Source of the DNA: Yersinia aldovae ATCC 35236
Lineage (GTDB): Bacteria > Pseudomonadota > Gammaproteobacteria > Enterobacterales > Enterobacteriaceae
Length of the DNA: 64,000 bases
Assembly: GCF_000173735.1 (NCBI RefSeq)
Contig: NZ_ACCB01000010.1
Coordinates: 1 to 64,000, forward strand
Reading direction: 5' to 3'
Numbering within the stretch: the first letter of the stretch is position 1; each line of letters begins with the position of its first letter. Shown piece by piece: positions 46,905 to 55,714 of the stretch. The notes under the pieces are model-generated. The model ran no database searches and was not told the origin of the DNA. It saw nothing but the letters and a program-made list of their open reading frames with translations. The position numbers were made by a program, and so were the translations under genes.

Positions 46905-46943
46905 CTCTTGAAAAAGATACGTGTTGGATGAGCCAGGTGATTT

Positions 46944-47489
46944 ATGTTCGGGTCATTTTTTCAAATAGTGCCTCCTTCCTTACTGATGGCCTTATTGGTG
47001 AGTTTATCGGTAATGGCTGCTCCCCTGAAAACAGAGTGGGGTCGCGTAAGTATGGAAGGAAGTATTACTGATACTGCCTGTGCAATTGATCCAGGCAGCC
47101 TCGAACAAACCATTGATATGTCGATATTACCTATCGGCCAGTTAGTCGAAAACGGTGCGGGAAGTGAGCATCCGTTCGAGATTCGTTTGCTGGATTGCAC
47201 GTTGGTTCATGCTGATCCTGCTAAATCTAATTTGCAGCATTTTTCCGTGACATTTGACGGCGCAGCGGACGGTAGTGACTTTGCCGTTCTCGGTGAGGCT
47301 GAAGGGGTTGCGTTACAAATTGTGGATGACAGGGGGAATATTGCTGCGCCTGGTGTGCAGTCGCCGGATATCAATATCATCCCTGGTGATATGACGCTCA
47401 ATTATGCCCTGCGTTTAGTGGGCAATGGAAAAATGCTGCGTGCTGGTTCTTATCATTCCAGCGTCCGTTTCAAATTGGATTATTACTGA
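46944..47489 (+). CDS. Minor fimbrial subunit (PapH/MrpB-like)
   Basis: 181 residues. Signal peptide to about residue 25 (LSVMAAP), donor strand WGRVSMEGSITD, Cys pair in TACAIDP and LLDCTL, and C-terminal YHSSVRFKLDYY. Position between pilin and usher suggests the anchor/terminator subunit, which stops fibre growth in Pap-type pili. The start ATG 46944 has GGTGA before it. Confidence 0.8.
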   Translation: MFGSFFQIVPPSLLMALLVSLSVMAAPLKTEWGRVSMEGSITDTACAIDPGSLEQTIDMSILPIGQLVENGAGSEHPFEIRLLDCTLVHADPAKSNLQHFSVTFDGAADGSDFAVLGEAEGVALQIVDDRGNIAAPGVQSPDINIIPGDMTLNYALRLVGNGKMLRAGSYHSSVRFKLDYY

Positions 47490-47515
47490 TTTCAATAAGT
47501 AAGGTGATCTATCTC

Positions 47516-50059
47516 ATGGTATCCGCTCCTTTCATCACCTACGGTTTTGTCCGTCGTGATTTGTTACGTATTTTGATTGCGACAGCGTTATGTAGCAATG
47601 CTTGTGGGGCGGCGGCCAGTGATGATATTCAGTTTAATACCGATGTACTGGATACCAAGGATCGAGCCAATATCGATTTAAGTCAGTTTTCTCAACGTGG
47701 TTTTATTATGCCAGGCAGTTACAACCTGCTGGTATATATGAATAAACAAGAACTCAATGAGCAACAAGTGGTGTTTTATCCCGCCGAAAAAGATCCTAAG
47801 AAGAGTGATGCTTGTTTATCCCCAAAGTTGGTAGAACTGCTGGCGTTGAAAGAAGAGAATCTCCATAAACTGACTTGGTGGCATAACGGTGAGTGTCTGA
47901 ACATCGACAGCTTGCCCGGCATGACTGTGCGGGGTGATTTGGCCTCGTCGTCACTGTTTTTGGGGGTACCGCAAGCCTGGTTGGAATACAGTTCCGCCGA
48001 TTGGGACCCGCCATCACGTTGGGAAGAAGGAATTTCTGGCGTACTGTTTGATTACAATATGTTAGGGCAGCTTAACCGTCAGGAAACAAATAATAGTAGC
48101 AATAATACCCTGAGTGGGAATGGTACGACGGGTGCCAATATCGGTGCCTGGCGATTGCGTGCGGACTGGCAGAGCCGAATCGCTCAAGTCTCTGGTTCGC
48201 CCACTGAGCGGCAGTGGGATTGGAGCCGTTATTACGCGTATCGGGCTATTCCAAATTTAGGTGCCAAGTTGACACTGGGGGAGGATTTTCTGAACTCGGG
48301 TATTTTTGACAGCTTTCGCTTTAGCGGTGCCAGCCTGGCAACCGATGACAATATGTTGCCACCGAATTTGCGGGGTTATGCGCCTGAAATTTCAGGGGTT
48401 GCGCGTACCAGCGCCAAAGTGGTTGTCAGTCAGCAAGGACGCGTATTAAGCGAAACATTGGTCGCCGCTGGCCCGTTTCGTATTCAAAATTTAAACAGTT
48501 TTGTCTCTGGCACACTGGATGTCCAGGTGGAGGAAGCTGATGGGCAGGTGCAGAAATTCCAGGTTAATACTGCCAGCATCCCTTATCTGACACGCCCTGG
48601 GATGGTGCGCTACAAGGTGGCCGCCGGTAAGCCTTCGGATATTGGCCATCATGCTGAAGGGCCATTATTTGCCACCGGTGAGTTCTCCTGGGGGATTAAT
48701 AACGGCTGGTCATTGTATGGCGGTGCGATCAATGGTGAAAACGAATATCAGGCCGCTTCAATGGGGGTTGGCCGAGACTTGATGGCGCTGGGCGCGTTGT
48801 CAGTTGATATGACTCAATCGTGGGCCAGTTTGCCCGATCAAGGCAACTTGAGTGGTGGCTCTTACCGCATCAACTATTCGAAAAACTTCCAGGAGAGTGG
48901 CAGTCAGGTGACGTTCGCCGGCTATCGTTTTTCCGAACGTAATTTTATGAGCATGACCGATTATCTCAATACGCGCTATCGCGGCGACCCCGTTGGTGGC
49001 AACAAAGAGATGTATACCATCAGCTTTAACCAGCAATTTCGCGATCTGGGCTTGAGCGCTTATTTGAACTATAGCCACCAGACCTATTGGGATCGTTCGG
49101 CGAATGATCGCTATAACCTGTCATTAGCTCGCTATTTTGATATCGGCAAATTCAAGAATGTCAGTGTGACGCTGTCGGCTTACCGTAACAGCTATAACGA
49201 TAGCAATGATGACGGGGTCTATGTCTCGATGTCGATGCCATTCGGTGAGAGCGCCACTGTCAGTTACAGCGCAACCGTGAGCGGTAGCGAAACCACGCAA
49301 CGCGTAGGTTATACCGATCGTTTGGATGCACATAATAGTTATCAGCTTAATACTGGTGTGGCGCGCAGTGGCGCGTTAGTGAGTGGTAACTTCAATCATG
49401 AAGGTAACAACGCCACCGTGAATGCGAATGCCAGTTATCAAGAAGGGCAATACAACTCAGTAGGGGTTGGTGTGCAAGGCGGAGCCACCTTGACGGCGGA
49501 AGGTGGCGCACTTCATCGGGCAAATACCATCGGCGGTACCCGACTCATGCTTGATACCCAAGGTGTTGCCGATGTTCCGGTTCAGGGGTACGGATCCACG
49601 GTGCGAACCAACAATTTCGGTAAGGCCGTGGTGAGTGATATCAACAGCTATTACCGCAATCGCGCCAGCATTGATGTCGATAATTTGGCTGATGATGTTG
49701 AGGTCGGCAACAGCTCGGTGGCACAACTGACATTGACCGAAGGCGCTATTGGCTATCGCCGTTTTGATGTGATTTCAGGTGAGAAGGCGATGGCCGTATT
49801 GCGGATGGCGGATGGCACGTCACCGCCGTTTGGCGCTACGGTATTAAACGAATCTCAGCAGGAAACTGGCATTGTGAACGACGACGGTTCGACCTACTTA
49901 AGTGGTATCAAAGCGGGTGAGACTATGTCAGTAAATTGGAATGGACAGGCGCAGTGTCGCATCACTTTGCCGGAGACATTATCGGCGCAAGTGCTGACCA
50001 ATCTGTTGCTACCTTGCCACCCGATTGCGGTGGGGGATAAGCCGCCTACGACTCAATAA
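47516..50059 (+). CDS. Fimbrial outer-membrane usher protein
   Basis: Beta-barrel secretion pore that assembles pilin subunits. ATG 47516 (MVSAPFITYG) gives 847 residues and has a TAAGGTGA ribosome site; a GTG at 47504 lies within that site. Signal region to about GAAASDD, then N-terminal domain FNTDVLD...DLSQFSQRGFIMPGSYNL, barrel with plug, and C-terminal domains containing two Cys (QCRITL, LLPCHP). All expected usher parts are present without breaks. Confidence 0.93.
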   Translation: MVSAPFITYGFVRRDLLRILIATALCSNACGAAASDDIQFNTDVLDTKDRANIDLSQFSQRGFIMPGSYNLLVYMNKQELNEQQVVFYPAEKDPKKSDACLSPKLVELLALKEENLHKLTWWHNGECLNIDSLPGMTVRGDLASSSLFLGVPQAWLEYSSADWDPPSRWEEGISGVLFDYNMLGQLNRQETNNSSNNTLSGNGTTGANIGAWRLRADWQSRIAQVSGSPTERQWDWSRYYAYRAIPNLGAKLTLGEDFLNSGIFDSFRFSGASLATDDNMLPPNLRGYAPEISGVARTSAKVVVSQQGRVLSETLVAAGPFRIQNLNSFVSGTLDVQVEEADGQVQKFQVNTASIPYLTRPGMVRYKVAAGKPSDIGHHAEGPLFATGEFSWGINNGWSLYGGAINGENEYQAASMGVGRDLMALGALSVDMTQSWASLPDQGNLSGGSYRINYSKNFQESGSQVTFAGYRFSERNFMSMTDYLNTRYRGDPVGGNKEMYTISFNQQFRDLGLSAYLNYSHQTYWDRSANDRYNLSLARYFDIGKFKNVSVTLSAYRNSYNDSNDDGVYVSMSMPFGESATVSYSATVSGSETTQRVGYTDRLDAHNSYQLNTGVARSGALVSGNFNHEGNNATVNANASYQEGQYNSVGVGVQGGATLTAEGGALHRANTIGGTRLMLDTQGVADVPVQGYGSTVRTNNFGKAVVSDINSYYRNRASIDVDNLADDVEVGNSSVAQLTLTEGAIGYRRFDVISGEKAMAVLRMADGTSPPFGATVLNESQQETGIVNDDGSTYLSGIKAGETMSVNWNGQAQCRITLPETLSAQVLTNLLLPCHPIAVGDKPPTTQ

Positions 50060-50137
50060 AAACACAGTAAAAACATAAAGAAATAACCGAAAATCAGTGC
50101 TGCCCGGTTCTGACATGATTAATCGAAGGAAAAGGTA

Positions 50138-50884
50138 ATGAAATTGAACAATAAATTGCGAGTCACTGCCATTTTAATCACGGCATTTATGGCACATGGC
50201 GCAATGGCTGCCATCGCACTCGACAGGACTCGGGTAATTCTTAACGGTGGTGATAAATCTATCAGCCTGAATATCAGTAATCAGAATAAGCAACTGCCTT
50301 ATCTGGCTCAAGGGTGGATTGAAGATGAGCAGGGTAACAAAATTAATACACCGCTGACGGTAGTTCCGCCGGTGCAGCGTGTGGAAGCGGGCGCACTCAG
50401 CCAGTTAAAAGTGCAAACACTGCCCGCCGTCAGCCAGTTAGCGCAGGACAGGGAAACACTGTTCTATTTTAACTTGCGTGAAATTCCACCGCGCACAGAT
50501 AAACCCAATACGTTGCAGATTGCGCTACAAACACGCATCAAACTTTTCTACCGGCCCGCATCCATCGTGCCGACCAAGAGCGAGATGTCGACGCCCTGGC
50601 AAGAAAAGTTGCAGCTAACCCGCCAGGGCGACCGTTATCAGGTCAATAACCCGACACCGTATTACATCACGTTGGTCGATTTTAGCGAGAGTAAAACCGG
50701 GAAAACCGCTGCGGGCTTTAAGCCATTGATGGTTCCACCGAAAGGGCAGAGCATGTTAGATGCCAGTGCTGGCGCGTTAGGCAGCAAGCCGGTATTGACT
50801 TACGTCAACGATTTTGGCGGTCGTCCAAAACTGACATTTGCTTGCACCGGCAGCACCTGCTCAGTAGTTGAAAGCACCAAATAA
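50138..50884 (+). CDS. Periplasmic fimbrial chaperone (PapD-like)
   Basis: Donates a strand to pilin subunits and delivers them to the usher. 248 residues, signal peptide to GAMAA (about 24), then Ig-like domain starting IALDRTRVILNGG, which holds the conserved Arg. G1 strand region and FYFNLREIPP with LQIALQTRIKLFYRP, carrying the conserved Lys, are intact. Ribosome site AAGGAAAAGG is strong. The C-terminal Cys pair (FACTGSTC) resembles PapD. Confidence 0.93.
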   Translation: MKLNNKLRVTAILITAFMAHGAMAAIALDRTRVILNGGDKSISLNISNQNKQLPYLAQGWIEDEQGNKINTPLTVVPPVQRVEAGALSQLKVQTLPAVSQLAQDRETLFYFNLREIPPRTDKPNTLQIALQTRIKLFYRPASIVPTKSEMSTPWQEKLQLTRQGDRYQVNNPTPYYITLVDFSESKTGKTAAGFKPLMVPPKGQSMLDASAGALGSKPVLTYVNDFGGRPKLTFACTGSTCSVVESTK

Positions 50885-50957
50885 GCGCTTATCACGGCGT
50901 AATTCCGATAGAGATAAAGCCGTGATATTTGGCTGAACGATGAATAAGGAATATGGG

Positions 50958-51455
50958 ATGAGTTCTGTTAACCGATTGGGCACGATGATGATAGCGTTAA
51001 TGACATTATCAAGCACCACGGCATGGGCATTGAACAAGACCGCAACGGTCAATGTTTCGGTGACTATTTTTGCCGCGCCGCCTTGCGTGATTAACAGTAA
51101 TAGCACCATCAATGTCAATTTTGGCAACGATATCCTGACTTCACGGATTGACGGCACTCAATATATGCAGCCAGTGAATTATACCCTCGACTGTACAACG
51201 GCGGCATCCAACAGCCTGAAAATGAGTATTCAGGGTAATACCGCGACATTTGGTAACGGCATATTGAGAACCAGCACCCCAGGATTAGGTGTCCAGTTAA
51301 TTCGGAACGGGCAGCCTTTAGCGCTCAATACTTCACTCAATTTCACTTATCCGACTATTCCGGTTTTGCAGGCGGTGCCGGTAAAACAGACCAATATCAC
51401 GCTGGCGACGGGTGATTTTACCGCTTCAGCGACGATGCTTGTGGAGTATCAGTAA
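50958..51455 (+). CDS. Minor fimbrial subunit (MrpE/PapE-like)
   Basis: About 165 residues from ATG 50958, with AAGGA seven bases before it; an in-frame ATG at 50940 is less well placed. Signal peptide to TAWAL. The PPCVINSNSTINVNFGNDI block is almost repeated in the next gene (PPCVINSGSTIDVAFGENL), so the two arose by duplication. Ends with MLVEYQ, the typical chaperone-recognition strand. Likely tip-fibrillum or adaptor subunit. Confidence 0.82.
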   Translation: MSSVNRLGTMMIALMTLSSTTAWALNKTATVNVSVTIFAAPPCVINSNSTINVNFGNDILTSRIDGTQYMQPVNYTLDCTTAASNSLKMSIQGNTATFGNGILRTSTPGLGVQLIRNGQPLALNTSLNFTYPTIPVLQAVPVKQTNITLATGDFTASATMLVEYQ

Positions 51456-51949
51456 TGATGAATGATCAATCCATATTGTGCGTTGCGGCTACGGTTGTTG
51501 TGATGCTGAGTAGCCCCTTGGCATACGCCGATAATATGCAATTCTCTGGTACATTAATTGATCCGCCGCCATGCGTTATTAACAGTGGCAGCACCATTGA
51601 TGTGGCTTTCGGCGAAAATCTGGGGGTGAAAAAGATCGATGGCATCAACTATACCCAAAATGTGCCTTATCAAGTGACTTGCGATGCGTTAACCGCAGGC
51701 TTGGATCTTGGTCTTACGATAATCAGCGCATCAGTCACTACCTTTGATTCTGCGGCGATACAAACCAATATGCCGGATCTCGGTATTCGCTTGCTGAAAA
51801 ATGGTATTCCGCTTGCCCTTAATACCCGTATTCCTTATGACAACAGCAACCCACCAATATTACAGGCGGTACCGGTTCAGGTTGTGGGGGCAACCTTGGG
51901 TGAGGGTGTTTTTGAGGCTACCGCGACATTATTAGTAGATTATCAATAG
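51455..51949 (+). CDS. Minor fimbrial subunit (MrpF-like)
   Basis: 164 residues. Overlaps the previous stop by one base (TAATG), implying coupled translation. Signal peptide to AYADN, Cys in PPCVIN and VTCDAL, C-terminal TATLLVDYQ. Paralogue of the preceding gene; both carry the phrase (G)(I/Q)PLALNT near the C-terminus. Probable adaptor between shaft and adhesin. Confidence 0.82.
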   Translation: MMNDQSILCVAATVVVMLSSPLAYADNMQFSGTLIDPPPCVINSGSTIDVAFGENLGVKKIDGINYTQNVPYQVTCDALTAGLDLGLTIISASVTTFDSAAIQTNMPDLGIRLLKNGIPLALNTRIPYDNSNPPILQAVPVQVVGATLGEGVFEATATLLVDYQ

Positions 51950-51958
51950 GATAAAATA

Positions 51959-52504
51959 ATGACTAATTTATATCTGCTGATGCGCTATTGTCTTATTGTC
52001 TTGAGTATTTTGATACTGAACATCTGTTGGATATTACCGATATATGCCGCAGATAATATGCGTTTTCATGGCGCTCTGGTGGCAGAACCTTGCACTATTC
52101 GCCCAGGAGATGAAGCTATTGCTCTGGAGTTTGGCACGGTAATAGATAAATACCTCTATCTGAATCAGCGTACGTTAGGTAAACAGTTTCAAATACATCT
52201 GATTGATTGTGATATCAGTCAGGGTAATACCGTGAAAATTATTTTCTCCGGCAGTAATAATAGCTATTTACCAGGGCTATTGGCGGTCAACGGTAATGAT
52301 ATGGGAATAGCGATTGGACTGGAAACGCTGGCCGGAACACTTTTACCTTTAGATCAAGAGAACGATGCTATCGTACTTAATTCTGGCGGCAATGTTATTA
52401 CATTAAAAGCGTATGTTCAGGGTGAACCGGATGCTATCACCCAGCACACAATTAAGCGTGGCGGTTTTACAGCAATAGCAACTTTTACTCTGCAATATTA
52501 TTGA
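51959..52504 (+). CDS. Minor fimbrial subunit (MrpG-like)
   Basis: 181 residues. Long hydrophobic signal region (about residues 6-30, ending IYAAD), donor strand MRFHGALVAEP, Cys in EPCTIRP and DCDIS, C-terminal FTAIATFTLQYY. 9 bp after the preceding gene. Adaptor or minor structural role, inferred from order. Confidence 0.8.
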   Translation: MTNLYLLMRYCLIVLSILILNICWILPIYAADNMRFHGALVAEPCTIRPGDEAIALEFGTVIDKYLYLNQRTLGKQFQIHLIDCDISQGNTVKIIFSGSNNSYLPGLLAVNGNDMGIAIGLETLAGTLLPLDQENDAIVLNSGGNVITLKAYVQGEPDAITQHTIKRGGFTAIATFTLQYY

Positions 52505-52580
52505 TTGGTGTTTCTTATCACGGTTTATTTCAAGACGAAAAAACCGTAGCTGAGATTTATTTTCAATGGAAATTTAATTA

Positions 52581-53399
52581 ATGAAACAGCCTGATATGCA
52601 GTTAACTCATAGATATTGCTGGATAATAGCCTGTGTGCTGTTTTTATTCCCGCAATATGGCGAAGCCAGTGCCTGGGTATCGACACAAACACGTATTAGT
52701 GGCCAATATATTGGTACTTTCTCCTGGCCTAGCGAGGAAAATGGCAGCACTCAACTTTGTACCGCAGCCTCTTGCTCTGTAGCAATATGCCATTTTTCAA
52801 ATGATCCGGATGAGCTTTGTGCCAACCCATCCTATGCCTTATCTCGTGTCATTGTTCCGCGTGGCGCAACGGCTCAGGATATGAGGGTTGCTTTCGTTAC
52901 CAAAAATGGCGTATCCGGCAGTTGGGCGACAATAACCACCAACCCCCTGCGGGCAGTGGGCACCTGCTTTGGCGTGATGTATTGGCAAGGGGCTAACGAT
53001 ATCAACTTCAGCGGCCAATCTATTCCTGGCTCTTACTGTGGCACGGTTCCTCCAACGCCAGAAACGTGTGATATCACCGGTGATGTCAACATTAGCTATG
53101 GCTCTCTTAATCAACAGAGTGTCAATGGCTCGCAAAAAAGCGCACCGTTGTATATAAACTGTACCGCCAATACCTTACTGAAATTAACGTTAGTGGGTAA
53201 CACCAGTATCAACCTTGGGCAAAACGGTAACCTGACATCAACGCTGAAAGTGTCAGGGCAAGATTTGTCAAATGGGGTATCAGTGACCGCAGGGGTTGGA
53301 AATAATACTTTTATGATTGAGTCGACATTGCATACGGCAGGGTTACCTGACGCGGGGAGTTTTAATGGTAGTGGAGTGGTGATAATGTCTTATTTTTAA
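52581..53399 (+). CDS. Putative fimbrial tip adhesin (MrpH-like)
   Basis: 272 residues, two-domain layout expected of a tip adhesin. Signal peptide to about EASA (30). The N-terminal receptor-binding half (about 31-160) is Cys-rich (LCTAASCSVAICHF, ELCANP, VGTCFGV, SYCGT). The C-terminal pilin domain (about 165-272) has ETCDITGDVNISYG and ends VVIMSYF. The gene order A-B-C-D-E-F-G-H matches the Proteus mrp operon, whose MrpH is a zinc-dependent adhesin; here only one His (71) is seen in the equivalent stretch. The receptor cannot be predicted. Confidence 0.75.
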   Translation: MKQPDMQLTHRYCWIIACVLFLFPQYGEASAWVSTQTRISGQYIGTFSWPSEENGSTQLCTAASCSVAICHFSNDPDELCANPSYALSRVIVPRGATAQDMRVAFVTKNGVSGSWATITTNPLRAVGTCFGVMYWQGANDINFSGQSIPGSYCGTVPPTPETCDITGDVNISYGSLNQQSVNGSQKSAPLYINCTANTLLKLTLVGNTSINLGQNGNLTSTLKVSGQDLSNGVSVTAGVGNNTFMIESTLHTAGLPDAGSFNGSGVVIMSYF

Positions 53400-53440
53400 A
53401 CCCCGATTGATATGTGTGCTTTATATTAGCGCATCATTAT

Positions 53441-53486
53441 TAAGAATATAAATAGGATTTTACTCGGGTAGTTATTTATATTCTTA
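53441..53486. other. 14-bp perfect inverted repeat after the fimbrial operon
   Basis: TAAGAATATAAATA (53441-53454) and TATTTATATTCTTA (53473-53486) are perfect complements with an 18-base loop. It lies 42 bp after the adhesin stop. It could terminate the fimbrial transcript (AT-rich, without a clear T-run) or bind a regulator of the next cluster. Confidence 0.6.
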
Positions 53487-53576
53487 GTATTTAATCTTAA
53501 TTTCGCTATATAGCTATAGTGAAAATCTCCCGTGGGTTTAATTCACGTCGCGTTCAGTAAATAAATATTATTTATA

Positions 53577-53606
53577 TTGTGTTTTATTGTGCTTATATAG
53601 TATAAA
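53577..53606 (+). promoter_or_regulatory. Candidate promoter of the peptide cluster
   Basis: TTGTGT (53577-53582) and TATAAA (53601-53606), 18-base spacer, 89 bp upstream of the peptide ATG. The AT-rich background makes chance matches common, so this is a weak call. Confidence 0.3.
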
Positions 53607-53694
53607 TTTATCGCTTAGGATTATTTTATTCTAACGTACTCTTACTAATGGGCTATTGAGTAATAGGCTGTAAATTTATATTTAAGGGATTCAC

Positions 53695-53883
53695 ATGAAA
53701 AAAATTGACATGGCTGATGCCAATACTGTTATTGGCGGGACTTGTACTACATGTACAGATACTTACGAATGGTTGACTGGCAGCACGACGTTAACTTGTC
53801 AGGCAATTACTACATGTACAGATAAACACGGTAAAGTTGTTAGCCGTACTGCGACACCGACCAGTGTTGCTAACTGCCGTTAA
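53695..53883 (+). CDS. Double-glycine leader precursor peptide (DUF4762-like, microcin-like)
   Basis: 62 residues with a clear two-part design. The leader MKKIDMADANTVIGG (1-15) has the hydrophobic spacing and Gly-Gly end of substrates cleaved by C39-peptidase ABC exporters. The core (16-62) has five Cys (17, 20, 35, 41, 61) and 15 Thr in 47 residues. The segment TTCTD occurs twice (18-22 and 39-43), encoded by an identical 17-bp repeat. From memory it resembles small Yersinia/Serratia proteins labelled DUF4762. AAGGGA five bases before the ATG is a good ribosome site. The downstream DsbA-like and C39 genes match what such a peptide would need. Confidence 0.8.
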   Translation: MKKIDMADANTVIGGTCTTCTDTYEWLTGSTTLTCQAITTCTDKHGKVVSRTATPTSVANCR

Positions 53884-53932
53884 GATATCAAATTGATTAA
53901 CGATTAATATCTGATGATAACCCAGGCAAGTA

Positions 53933-53961
53933 TAGGGTTAGTTATCTTGCTTGCCTGTTTT
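53933..53961 (+). terminator. Probable attenuator after the precursor-peptide gene
   Basis: CAGGCAAG (53933-53940) pairs with CTTGCCTG (53950-53957) across a 9-base loop, then TTTTACTTTT. Placed 50 bp after the peptide stop and 71 bp before the next gene, it would give many peptide mRNAs per exporter mRNA. Confidence 0.65.
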
Positions 53962-54031
53962 ACTTTTATGAATGTGTTTTTAGCGCTGGAGTTTAATAAA
54001 TTTAGCGTTAATTTAATGTGAAGATAATTTT

Positions 54032-54733
54032 ATGCCTATAAAGAATGATATATTTACCAAAAAAAGCATTTTAAGAAAAAGCGGGTTTTTTATAGGCTAC
54101 ACAATTTTTGTTATCTTGGTTTCTTCATTGATAACTACCGCCTACTTTCACTACTTCGTACTCAATCAGGACACACAGGAAAGCCTCATATCTGTCAGCA
54201 GTAGTGACATTCAAGGCAGCCCTATCAAAGACGATAAAACTATTATCGAGATCTTCTCTTATGGTTGCCATTACTGTGCCATTAATGAAGAGAATATGGC
54301 CAAATTAGAACAGCGAATGCCGGAAGGGACACGTTTTATTCGCCTGCATATCAGCAGTGATCAGCCCAGCGGCCTGGCGCGGTTTGCACCGATCTTTGCC
54401 ACCTTAAGCGTCATGGGAATTGAACCACAATATCGCCAGAGTGCCTATAAAGCGGTGCTAAAAGATAACATTGATTTAACTGACCGCAGCCAACGAGACG
54501 CTTGGTTAAAATCGAATGATATTGATGTCGTAAAATATCAGCAAACCAGCCAGTCGGCAGAGGTTAAAGACCTGCTCAACTATATGACGGCGGTCAGGAC
54601 ATATTACAAAATTGACGCTACACCTGCTTTTATTGTCGGTAAAAAATGGGTAGCACTTCAGGATCGAGCGTTCCCTGCGTTCTCAGACCATCTTTTGTCA
54701 TTATTACAGCACGATAAGGCACTGGACAAATAA
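54032..54733 (+). CDS. Membrane-anchored DsbA-like thiol oxidoreductase
   Basis: 233 residues. One N-terminal transmembrane helix (about 18-42) anchors a periplasmic thioredoxin-fold domain. The redox motif is CHYC (79-82; DsbA has CPHC) in FSYGCHYCAINEENM, and the cis-proline is Pro198 in DATPAFIVG. A helical insertion (about 115-185) fits the DsbA fold. It probably forms or shuffles disulfides in the Cys-rich exported peptide. Its stop overlaps the next start (TAATG). Confidence 0.85.
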   Translation: MPIKNDIFTKKSILRKSGFFIGYTIFVILVSSLITTAYFHYFVLNQDTQESLISVSSSDIQGSPIKDDKTIIEIFSYGCHYCAINEENMAKLEQRMPEGTRFIRLHISSDQPSGLARFAPIFATLSVMGIEPQYRQSAYKAVLKDNIDLTDRSQRDAWLKSNDIDVVKYQQTSQSAEVKDLLNYMTAVRTYYKIDATPAFIVGKKWVALQDRAFPAFSDHLLSLLQHDKALDK

Positions 54734-55689
54734 TGAGGCTGTTTGTCGTCTGGGGCTATTTTATCTGGAGAAACCAACTCGATAAGTTGACCTTTAGTGG
54801 TGCAGTATTTAGACGTATGCAGCTAAAACTGGCTTGCTGGTTATTACACCACGGTGATTACCGCTTTTTATTGTGGTGTGCTGCGGTTCGCCGCGTGATG
54901 GGCTTGAATTCACGGCGACAGAAAAATTTGGCGCGGGTGGCGGCGGCTAACAGCCAATGCTTATTGCAGGGTCAGAATAGCCCGTCAATGCGGAATTTTA
55001 TCCAAATAGCCCAGCGTCGTCAGGTATTGGAACTGGCTGCAACTTATGGGCAAAACCGGCAAATTTTAGCGCAGTTAGCTGCCTGCACCCAACAACTGGA
55101 TAATCAGGTGAGTGCGCTGCATCAGGCGGGTTCACCGGTCATTCTGGCCCCACTGCATATGGTTTCCGATGTTCTGGCGGGCATAGTCGGTGCAGGGGTT
55201 TACCCTGGGCAGGCGACGGTGGTCGTTTCGGCCAGCGCGGAGGCTTATAAAGAGCAGGCTCGGCAAATGGGCGGCGTGAATATTTCTTACTGCTCGATCC
55301 ATGCGGATAGCCGTGCAATTGCAGGTAATCTGATGGATGCCATTATGCAAGCGGCTGAACATAAACAGAATATCATTATCTTCCCCGATATCACGCCGGA
55401 TTATACCGTGAATAACCAGATGGCTGAAACGGCCAAAATGCCCTGTCAGTTATTTAACCGCCCAGCGAGTTTGCACAGCGGCATTATTCGCGTTGCCAGA
55501 GCACTGTCAGCGCAGGTGGTTTTTTATTATCTCTATTACGACAAAGAAATAAAAATCCATATTTACCCTGCGCTCACGGCTCGGGAAGTAAAAATGAAAT
55601 TACCCGAATTGATTGAAATATCAATGATACAGCATCCACAAGACTGGTTGTTATGGCACTCGCATTCGTTATTTTTTATTAACGAATAA
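54733..55689 (+). CDS. LpxL/HtrB-like acyltransferase family protein
   Basis: 318 residues. The arrangement fits the lysophospholipid/lipid A acyltransferase superfamily: PVILAPLHMVSDVLAGIVGAG with His142 and Asp146, IIIFPDITPDY (215-224), and the C-terminal CQLFNRPASLHSGIIRVARALSAQVVFYY block resembling the LpxL region before its end. The spacing His-x3-Asp differs from the usual His-x4-(Asp/Glu), so activity is not certain. An N-terminal hydrophobic stretch suggests inner-membrane association. The cluster context suggests acyl transfer to the peptide or to a lipid; the acceptor is unknown. Confidence 0.65.
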   Translation: MRLFVVWGYFIWRNQLDKLTFSGAVFRRMQLKLACWLLHHGDYRFLLWCAAVRRVMGLNSRRQKNLARVAAANSQCLLQGQNSPSMRNFIQIAQRRQVLELAATYGQNRQILAQLAACTQQLDNQVSALHQAGSPVILAPLHMVSDVLAGIVGAGVYPGQATVVVSASAEAYKEQARQMGGVNISYCSIHADSRAIAGNLMDAIMQAAEHKQNIIIFPDITPDYTVNNQMAETAKMPCQLFNRPASLHSGIIRVARALSAQVVFYYLYYDKEIKIHIYPALTAREVKMKLPELIEISMIQHPQDWLLWHSHSLFFINE

Positions 55690-55714
55690 TGTTACTTACG
55701 AAGAATAGTAGAAA

